This document shows positions 50,991 through 55,710 of a stretch of DNA of 55,710 bases, piece after piece. The stretch is from positions 1-55,710 of the forward strand of contig CAYVFC010000044.1 of the NCBI GenBank assembly GCA_964450715.1, read 5' to 3'. The position numbers and the translations under genes were made by a program. The DNA comes from CAYVFC01 sp964450715. GTDB lineage: Bacteria; Myxococcota_A; Polyangia; Polyangiales; JAFGIB01. The notes below the pieces were generated by a model that saw only the letters and a program-made list of their open reading frames with translations, had not been told where the DNA came from and made no database searches. Within the stretch, counting starts at the first letter, position 1; the number at the start of each line of letters is the position of its first letter.

Positions 50991-52334
50991 TTACCTCGCA
51001 GCGGCGGTATCGAATACAGTACCGCCCGAGGATACCTCGTCGATCGCCTGCTCGACCAGATCGGTGAACTGCATGGCCGCCTCCAGCGTCCGGACGTCCC
51101 GGGCTATCCCCCTGAACACGCCCAGGTAGTGTTTCTCGGCGACGGCCACCGAGTGGCCGAGCTGGGCGGCGCTGCGGTAGACGGACGCCGCGCCGAAAAT
51201 GCCGGGCGCGTTGGTGAGGTAGGTGCCCGCGGTGGCCCTCAGCTGCTGCCAGGAGAACCTGGGTGCACCGAACTCCTTGAACAGGCGCTTGCGGGTCGAG
51301 TCCGCCAGGTAGCCGGACAGGGCCTTTTTCCCGCCGAAAACGTACTCGGTTCCGCCGGCCCGCAGCTTGAGCGCGGCCAGCAGCCGGCGAAGCCCGGGCG
51401 ATACGTCCAGGTCGATGGTCCGGGGGCGCCGGGTCTTGGTCGCGCTGGCCGGCAGGTTGACCTCCCCCACCTTGCGACCGTCATGGTCCAGGGCATCCAG
51501 GTCCACGTAGAACCAGCGGAGAGCGAGGGCCTCCTCCCGGCGGCAGCCGCTCAGCAGGACGTAGAGCAGGAAGGGGGCGATGGCCTGGTACCTGGTGGTC
51601 GTTCCCCTGGGCCTGCGGCCCGAGTGCTCCTCGCGCGTCTCCTCGAAGGTCTTCTGGTCGTGCCTGAGCGCGGCCTCGATGAGCTCCCGGCACTGGTGCG
51701 GCCGGAGAAAGGCCGGATCCTTCCGGTCCGCGCGCACGGGTTTGAAAGCGTCCAGGATGTCGTCCCGGGTCAGGTGGACCAGCGACTCCCTGGTGCGCCA
51801 GTAGTTCACCATAGCCTTGGCCGCGGCGATGTCGCTGTTGATGTAGTGCGGGGAGCGCTTGGCGCCGCTCTTTCCGTCCGGGTTGTGCTTCTTCGACTGG
51901 ATCAGGGTTTCCCGGAAGGCGAAGAGCTTGCCGCGGCCGAGATCATCCAGGGTGACGATCCCCGCGCCCGCCGCCCACTTCTTGAACTGCTCGCAGAGGC
52001 TCCTGTACTTGGCCACGGTCGCCGGTCGAAGCTCTCTGTCGCAGCGCTTCAGGTAGTCCTCTACCCCTGTTTCCAGGGCGATGTTGGGCCGCTTCACGGC
52101 GCCCAGCTCGATTTCCATGCGGCGCCTGGCGATCGCCTTCGACTTCTTCTTCGCCCAGTCGGTGCGCGCCTCGTCGCTGGTGAGCGTCTTACCGTCCAGG
52201 GTGAGGTCGACGATCTTGTTGGTGTCCGGGTCGATGAACCTGGCGCGCCAGAAACTGTGCCCGTTACCGAGCGTCCGCCTGGTGAGTTTCACGCCCGGGT
52301 GTGGAGATCTTGTTCGTCGCTTCCTTGCTGCCAA
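50991..52334 (-). CDS. Tyrosine recombinase / integrase of the island
   Basis: 447 aa from TTG 52334. The N-terminal DNA-binding part (about 1-80) and a core-binding SAM-like domain (about 85-190) precede the catalytic domain: Arg265 in LSGCRREEALALRW, Lys300, Arg366 in SWQQLRATAG, His394 and Tyr403 in LGHSVAVAEKHYL. The usual box II His is a Gln (QQLR), a known variation. Its start is about 160 bases from the right attachment site and 17 bases from the candidate arm site, the expected place for the enzyme of this island. It heads a small operon with the unknown 255-aa protein. Confidence 0.93.
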   Translation of the reverse strand: MAARKRRTRSPHPGVKLTRRTLGNGHSFWRARFIDPDTNKIVDLTLDGKTLTSDEARTDWAKKKSKAIARRRMEIELGAVKRPNIALETGVEDYLKRCDRELRPATVAKYRSLCEQFKKWAAGAGIVTLDDLGRGKLFAFRETLIQSKKHNPDGKSGAKRSPHYINSDIAAAKAMVNYWRTRESLVHLTRDDILDAFKPVRADRKDPAFLRPHQCRELIEAALRHDQKTFEETREEHSGRRPRGTTTRYQAIAPFLLYVLLSGCRREEALALRWFYVDLDALDHDGRKVGEVNLPASATKTRRPRTIDLDVSPGLRRLLAALKLRAGGTEYVFGGKKALSGYLADSTRKRLFKEFGAPRFSWQQLRATAGTYLTNAPGIFGAASVYRSAAQLGHSVAVAEKHYLGVFRGIARDVRTLEAAMQFTDLVEQAIDEVSSGGTVFDTAAAR

Positions 52335-52350
52335 CTTCGCTTTTCCCTTC

Positions 52351-52372
52351 CCCCCAAATTTCCCCCCTCAAT
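52351..52372 (+). repeat. Candidate integrase arm-type site, right
   Basis: The motif begins CCCCCAAATTTCCCCCCTC and matches 10032-10053 at 20 of 22 bases, same orientation. It sits between the two integrase genes. Confidence 0.5.
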
Positions 52373-53742
52373 CAGGAATAGCGTGCGACAGGTTGCTTTT
52401 CTATGCAAGTGCAATAATGAAAGAAACGCGTGAAAAACGCGTGTTTTTCTATCAACGTGTTCAAAGGTATATCAAGCAAATTACCCAAAATTCCGGTTCT
52501 TAATCCATTGGTCGAAGGTTCGAATCCTTCATGGCCCACCCTCTTCCCATTTGATATCGATATGTTGGCAATGGGGGTAGCGCTCGCGACGCCGTCTCCG
52601 GTGTCAAACTTGGTGTCAGAACCGCCCTCCCCCTGAACCCGGGACTCTCCCTCGCCCTCCGCGGCCTCTCTCTTGGCTCCCACCCGGACCTGCACCCGCC
52701 CGGCCGCGGCCTTCCTGGCCTCGTCCGTGTCGTGGGCATACAGGGCGGTCATGGCCAGCGACCTGTGCGCGGCCAGATCCCGGACCACGTGGATGGGCGT
52801 CCCGGCGTCCAACTGGTTCGAGATGAACGAGTGCCTAAGATCATGGATGCGCAGCCCGGGGAACCCCGCCTCGTCCCGCGCGGCCGGCCAGCGCTTGATC
52901 ACGTACCAGTACGTGTAGGGGAAGGGCTTCACCGACGACCGACCCAGCGCCTCGCCCAGGAACTCCACCGCCGCCTCGTTCAAGTCCACCGTGTGCGGCC
53001 GCTTGCCCTTCATGACGCTGGCCGGGTACCGTACCTGGCGCCTTGTCCAGTCGATCCACCCGAGTTCGGTCGCGAGCGCCGACCCGATGCGCAGACCGGT
53101 GTTGGCCACGTAACCGATGACGGCCCTGATCTCCTCGGGCATGTGAGCCAGCAAGACCTCAATCTCGGCCGGCGCCAGGAACTGCCACTTCTCCGCCAGC
53201 TCGGACGGGTTCTCCGGATAGTTCTTGGGAAAAAGGTGGGGTTCGCAGTATCCCTGCCCGTGGGCATACCGGAACACCTGCCGCAAGGTGGTCAAAACCC
53301 GGTTAGAGGTGCGCGGATCGATATCTCCCTCGCCGAGAAGCTTCTTGAACACGTTATGCTCGATCTGCTTTATCGACGAGATCGTGGTGTGAAAGCCGTA
53401 GTGCGGCAGGATGTAATTCCTCAAATGCCCGTCCATCGCTGCAAAGTAGCTACGCGACCTGTTCTCGGCTTCTTTGGCCAGGATCAGCTCGGCCGCGACC
53501 CTGGTGATATCGGGCGCGTTAGGCCTGAGCTCGTACTGCCGGATGTTTTCTATTCGCTCGACGGCTCGCCTCGTAGCCGCTTCTCTACTTCCATGACCGA
53601 CGATTTCGCGGACTCTCCCGTACCCCTTGATCGAGGCCTCGAGCTGAAAACCGCGGCTCCCCCTGTCGACGAGGGTGTACGCCTGCCCCGACGGCGTCGA
53701 GGTTCGGATTCTACTTTTTCCCGCTTTTTCCTGGCGTGCCAT
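52372..53742 (-). CDS. Second tyrosine recombinase / integrase, reading through the att site
   Basis: A 456-aa tyrosine recombinase; GAGGAAG precedes ATG 53742. An arm-type N-terminus (YTLVDRGSRGFQLEASIKG), core-binding domain (about 75-175) and catalytic domain follow, with Arg218 in NTGLRIGSALAT, Lys245, His300 and Arg303 in IHDLRHSF, His326 and Tyr335 in LAAHRSLAMTALYAH. The last part is atypical. A low-complexity linker leads to VGHEGFEPSTNGLR, which is the antisense translation of the tRNA-Lys 3' end at 52497-52541. The final 40 residues come from the first island. The gene thus lies mostly right of the repeat and probably belongs to a second element that was next to tRNA-Lys before the first island inserted. 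Confidence 0.9.
   Translation of the reverse strand: MARQEKAGKSRIRTSTPSGQAYTLVDRGSRGFQLEASIKGYGRVREIVGHGSREAATRRAVERIENIRQYELRPNAPDITRVAAELILAKEAENRSRSYFAAMDGHLRNYILPHYGFHTTISSIKQIEHNVFKKLLGEGDIDPRTSNRVLTTLRQVFRYAHGQGYCEPHLFPKNYPENPSELAEKWQFLAPAEIEVLLAHMPEEIRAVIGYVANTGLRIGSALATELGWIDWTRRQVRYPASVMKGKRPHTVDLNEAAVEFLGEALGRSSVKPFPYTYWYVIKRWPAARDEAGFPGLRIHDLRHSFISNQLDAGTPIHVVRDLAAHRSLAMTALYAHDTDEARKAAAGRVQVRVGAKREAAEGEGESRVQGEGGSDTKFDTGDGVASATPIANISISNGKRVGHEGFEPSTNGLRTGILGNLLDIPLNTLIEKHAFFTRFFHYCTCIEKQPVARYS
52432..52449. repeat. Perfect inverted repeat next to the right att site
   Basis: GAAAAAC-GCGT-GTTTTTC, and AAACGCGTG occurs twice (52424 and 52435). It lies inside the 3' end of the second integrase gene but in island sequence. 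It may be a terminator for that gene or a binding site for recombination proteins. Confidence 0.5.
52497..52541 (+). repeat. Right attachment site (attR/att) duplicate of tRNA-Lys 3' end
   Basis: The exact 45-base copy of 9916-9960. It lacks the 5' half of the tRNA, so it is not a gene. Confidence 0.92.
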
Positions 53743-53999
53743 ACTTCCTCTACCTCCCGCCGACTATACCACCGGGTAAAGCCGGCTTTAGACTCTTTTG
53801 GACCCGGGAATATTCTCCGAACGGTCCTCCCGGACACCTTCAATAACAGCGCCACGTGCGCCTCGGTGAGCGGCAAGTCCCGCTCGTACCGCTCCATGGC
53901 CTCAACCAGCTCGGCATCGAGCCCGCCCCGCAGCCCGGCCTGCTGTACCTCCAGCAGCCGTTCCAAGAGCGCGATCAGCCTGTCAAGCTTCGCTTCCAC
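53550..53999 (-). CDS. HTH protein overlapping the second integrase
   Basis: 149 aa from GTG 53999. A helical N-terminus (LDRLIALLERLLEVQQAG) precedes an excisionase-like HTH at about 40-85 (TEAHVALLLKVSGRTVRRIF, then RWYSRREVEEVW). The rest is a basic tail. Its last 193 bases lie inside the integrase gene in another frame. The HTH part lies entirely before that overlap, so the tail may be incidental. The arrangement (HTH then integrase, same strand) fits a recombination directionality factor or regulator of the second element. Confidence 0.65.
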   Translation of the reverse strand: MEAKLDRLIALLERLLEVQQAGLRGGLDAELVEAMERYERDLPLTEAHVALLLKVSGRTVRRIFPGPKESKAGFTRWYSRREVEEVWHARKKREKVESEPRRRRGRRTPSSTGGAAVFSSRPRSRGTGESAKSSVMEVEKRLRGEPSSE

Positions 54000-54130
54000 G
54001 GGGTAGCCCCTTGCCCCACGTCCCGAACGCGCTATGCTTTTCCTGCCGAACGGGAGGGCTGGCTAACGAAAACGCTAGCCAATTCAAGCCTCGCCCATTC
54101 TTCTGTCACACTCACCTGAGAATAATCGCG

Positions 54131-54661
54131 ATGGGACGACCCAGCGGCACCTACGACGCGGAAACGACCAGGACCCTCCGGTATGTCCAGCGGCTTCTTT
54201 CGATTGCCTCCTCCACCGCCCCGGACCAGAACCTCAAGCTCCGTGACGCCATCAACCTCGTCGCGCACGCCGACTTCACCGGCATGAAGGACCGGGAGTG
54301 CACCCCGCAGGAGCTCCTAAAGGCCATTTCCCGCGGAAGATTCTTCATCCCATTAGAAGTAGCGGAAAAACTCGACGCCGAAGCCGAAGCCGTCGCCAAC
54401 CGCAAGTACCCGAAACCCCGCTCCCCGAGCTCCAGGGCACGAAAAGAGCGGCTCAGGCGTAAAGCCTACAGGGAAGCCCCCGTTGCCAAGACCGCCGCCG
54501 CCGCCCACCTCACCTCCGCCTTCGAGCGCCTGGAAGGCGCCTACTACAACCGCGGCCGCGACCTTCCGCCTCTCCCACCCTTCGCTACAGCTGACGACCT
54601 CTACTCGGCGTTCGTCGCGGCGTTCGGTATCGAACCCGAGCGCCCCTGGACTATCGGCTAG
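54131..54661 (+). CDS. Hypothetical protein of the second element
   Basis: 176 aa from ATG 54131, which begins MGRPSGTYDAETTRTLRYVQ. A frame open to 54011 adds residues without a ribosome site. The protein is basic and helical, rich in Lys/Arg/Ala in the middle (SPSSRARKERLRRKAY), and ends with a folded-looking segment (LPPFATADDLYSAFVAAFGI). No family recognised. It diverges from the HTH/integrase pair. The HAD gene follows after 92 bases. Confidence 0.65.
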   Translation: MGRPSGTYDAETTRTLRYVQRLLSIASSTAPDQNLKLRDAINLVAHADFTGMKDRECTPQELLKAISRGRFFIPLEVAEKLDAEAEAVANRKYPKPRSPSSRARKERLRRKAYREAPVAKTAAAAHLTSAFERLEGAYYNRGRDLPPLPPFATADDLYSAFVAAFGIEPERPWTIG

Positions 54662-54753
54662 ATCTATACGGACTTCTCCGAGCCACCCGTTCGAGCCCGA
54701 CGTCGATCCTTGTCTTGCCTCAAGCGCGATCGATCCCGTATAACCTTTGTTAG

Positions 54754-55620
54754 ATGAAAAAGTACCTCACCATCGCAATCGCCTACGATTTCGACGGCAC
54801 CCTCGCGCCGGGCAACATGCAGGAAAGGGATTTCATCCCCGCCATAGGGATGAACAAGAAAGCCTTCTGGAACGAGGTGGTCAGGGAATCAAGAAAGCAC
54901 GACGCTGACGGCATCCTCACCTACATGAGGCTTATGCTCGAGAAGGCCGACCACGCCGGTGTGCCCGTACGAAAGAAAGACTTTGAGGCCTTCGGAAAGA
55001 GCCTGGATTTCTTCGAAGGTGTTTTATCGTACCGGGAAGGCGGAAGCAAGAAACCAGGCTGGTTCGAGCGGATCGACGCCTACGGAAAAGATCGCAAGGT
55101 CACGGTCGAACACCACATCGTTTCGTCCGGGCTCAGGGAAATGATCGGTGGAAGCCGGATCGCCAGGAACTTCAAGAGCATATACGCGTCGGCCTTTTAT
55201 TATGACCATAACGGCGTCGCCAAGTGGCCGGCAATTGCCATCAATTACACCACCAAGACGCAGTTTCTCTTCCGGATCAACAAGGGCGTCCCCAACGTAT
55301 ACGATCACAAGAAGATAAACGAGTTCGTCCCCAAGGAAGACCGCTCCGTCCCCTTCGAGCAAATGGTCTACGTCGGAGACGGCGAGACGGACGTACCGTG
55401 TTTCCGCCTTATTAAGGACATGGATGGACATTCAATTGCCGTTTACCGTCCGAAAGTGAGAGGCGCAAAAGCGAAAGCCGCCGCTCTTCTGAAGCACGGC
55501 AGGGTCAATTTCGTTGCGCCTGCCGATTACCGGGATGGAATGACCATCGATAGCCTATTGAAAGGCATCATCGACAAAGTCGCGGCCGACAAGAACCTGG
55601 CAATCCTAGGCAAGACCTGA
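54754..55620 (+). CDS. HAD-family hydrolase (phosphatase-like)
   Basis: A 288-aa HAD-superfamily protein. AYDFDGTLAPGN near the N-terminus supplies the nucleophile Asp12 and acid/base Asp14 (motif I). HHIVSSGLREM is motif II, and YVGDGETDVPCFRLI is motif IV with the Mg-binding Asp residues. A helical cap lies between motifs I and II. This is a complete phosphatase-type HAD; the substrate cannot be told from sequence. It lies beyond the right attachment site as cargo of the second element or as resident chromosome. Confidence 0.88.
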   Translation: MKKYLTIAIAYDFDGTLAPGNMQERDFIPAIGMNKKAFWNEVVRESRKHDADGILTYMRLMLEKADHAGVPVRKKDFEAFGKSLDFFEGVLSYREGGSKKPGWFERIDAYGKDRKVTVEHHIVSSGLREMIGGSRIARNFKSIYASAFYYDHNGVAKWPAIAINYTTKTQFLFRINKGVPNVYDHKKINEFVPKEDRSVPFEQMVYVGDGETDVPCFRLIKDMDGHSIAVYRPKVRGAKAKAAALLKHGRVNFVAPADYRDGMTIDSLLKGIIDKVAADKNLAILGKT

Positions 55621-55710
55621 ACAACCCCGTCCGTAGGAAGCGGCTGACATTACCGACCACGCGTGATCGCTTAACAGCCGGCCCAAACGGTTTCTGACGG
55701 CGATTTACGC

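Larger units (their letters stand above)
9916..52541. mobile_element. Genomic island integrated in tRNA-Lys (about 42.6 kb)
   Basis: The island is bounded by the exact 45-bp direct repeat. Its own tyrosine integrase (50991-52334), an excisionase-like HTH protein (49914-50129) and an iteron-like repeat region sit at the right end. A 22-bp near-identical repeat (10032-10053 and 52351-52372) lies just inside both ends, as expected for integrase arm sites. The cargo includes two IS66-type elements, a low-GC surface-modification gene set, small lipoproteins and a broken RHS gene. No conjugation, capsid or packaging genes are seen, so it looks like an integrative but not self-transmissible element, or the remains of one. 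A second integrase straddles the right repeat, suggesting a tandem neighbour. Confidence 0.8.

Noticed and set aside
52497..52541. Second tRNA-Lys gene
   Set aside because: Only the 3' half is present; no acceptor 5' strand or D arm upstream.

Overview
The window looks like a chromosome segment of a GC-rich, myxobacterium-like Gram-negative bacterium (Myxococcota or a close relative). The evidence is the secreted lipoproteins with a lipobox followed by Asp-rich then Gly/Ala/Ser-rich linkers, a huge YD-repeat lipoprotein, a DUF1302-type outer-membrane protein, and high GC in the core genes. This is inferred from protein style; there is no rRNA or marker gene here.

Layout. 1-9.9 kb is ordinary core chromosome: a secreted lipoprotein, a DUF1302-like barrel protein, an AraC regulator, an FG-GAP repeat lipoprotein, tRNA-Arg(TCG), a LemA/M48-peptidase pair and tRNA-Lys(CTT). 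From the 3' half of tRNA-Lys (9916-9960) to an exact 45-bp copy at 52497-52541 lies a roughly 42.6-kb integrated island. It ends in its own tyrosine integrase (50991-52334), a small excisionase-like HTH protein and a region of 22-bp direct repeats. A second integrase (52372-53742) starts outside the right att copy and reads through it, so a second element appears to sit in tandem and run off the right edge, carrying an HTH protein, an unknown protein and a HAD phosphatase-like protein.

The island is a mosaic. 10-14.1 kb has decayed small genes and two paralogous winged-helix-like proteins. 14.57-16.97 kb is an intact IS66 element with an exact 8-bp target duplication. 17-30.2 kb has visibly lower GC and foreign codon use. 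It carries an MBOAT acyltransferase translationally coupled to a triple-parvulin protein, a response regulator, secreted proteins, and an operon of methyltransferase, SGNH hydrolase, SxtJ-like protein, carbamoyltransferase and a 54-aa DUF5989 protein. 30.8-34.5 kb has two GT-C type membrane glycosyltransferases. Together these suggest assembly and decoration (acyl, methyl, carbamoyl groups) of a surface or membrane glycan or lipid; the substrate is unknown. 34.5-37.4 kb is a cluster of small lipoproteins. 37.4-41.7 kb is an IS66-type element carrying a serine resolvase and a DUF4338 (DruA-like) passenger. 41.7-47.6 kb holds an RHS/YD-repeat lipoprotein with a C-terminal NlpC/P60-like (TIGR02594-type) domain. 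Its downstream lipoprotein, a candidate immunity gene, is cut off by the IS end, and its 5' end is broken by frameshifts and a stop.

The strongest leads are the tandem tRNA-Lys islands with candidate integrase arm sites, the carbamoyltransferase/DUF5989/SxtJ/SGNH/methyltransferase operon, the inactivated RHS-peptidase toxin with an IS-truncated partner, and the 22-bp iteron-like array between two HTH genes.
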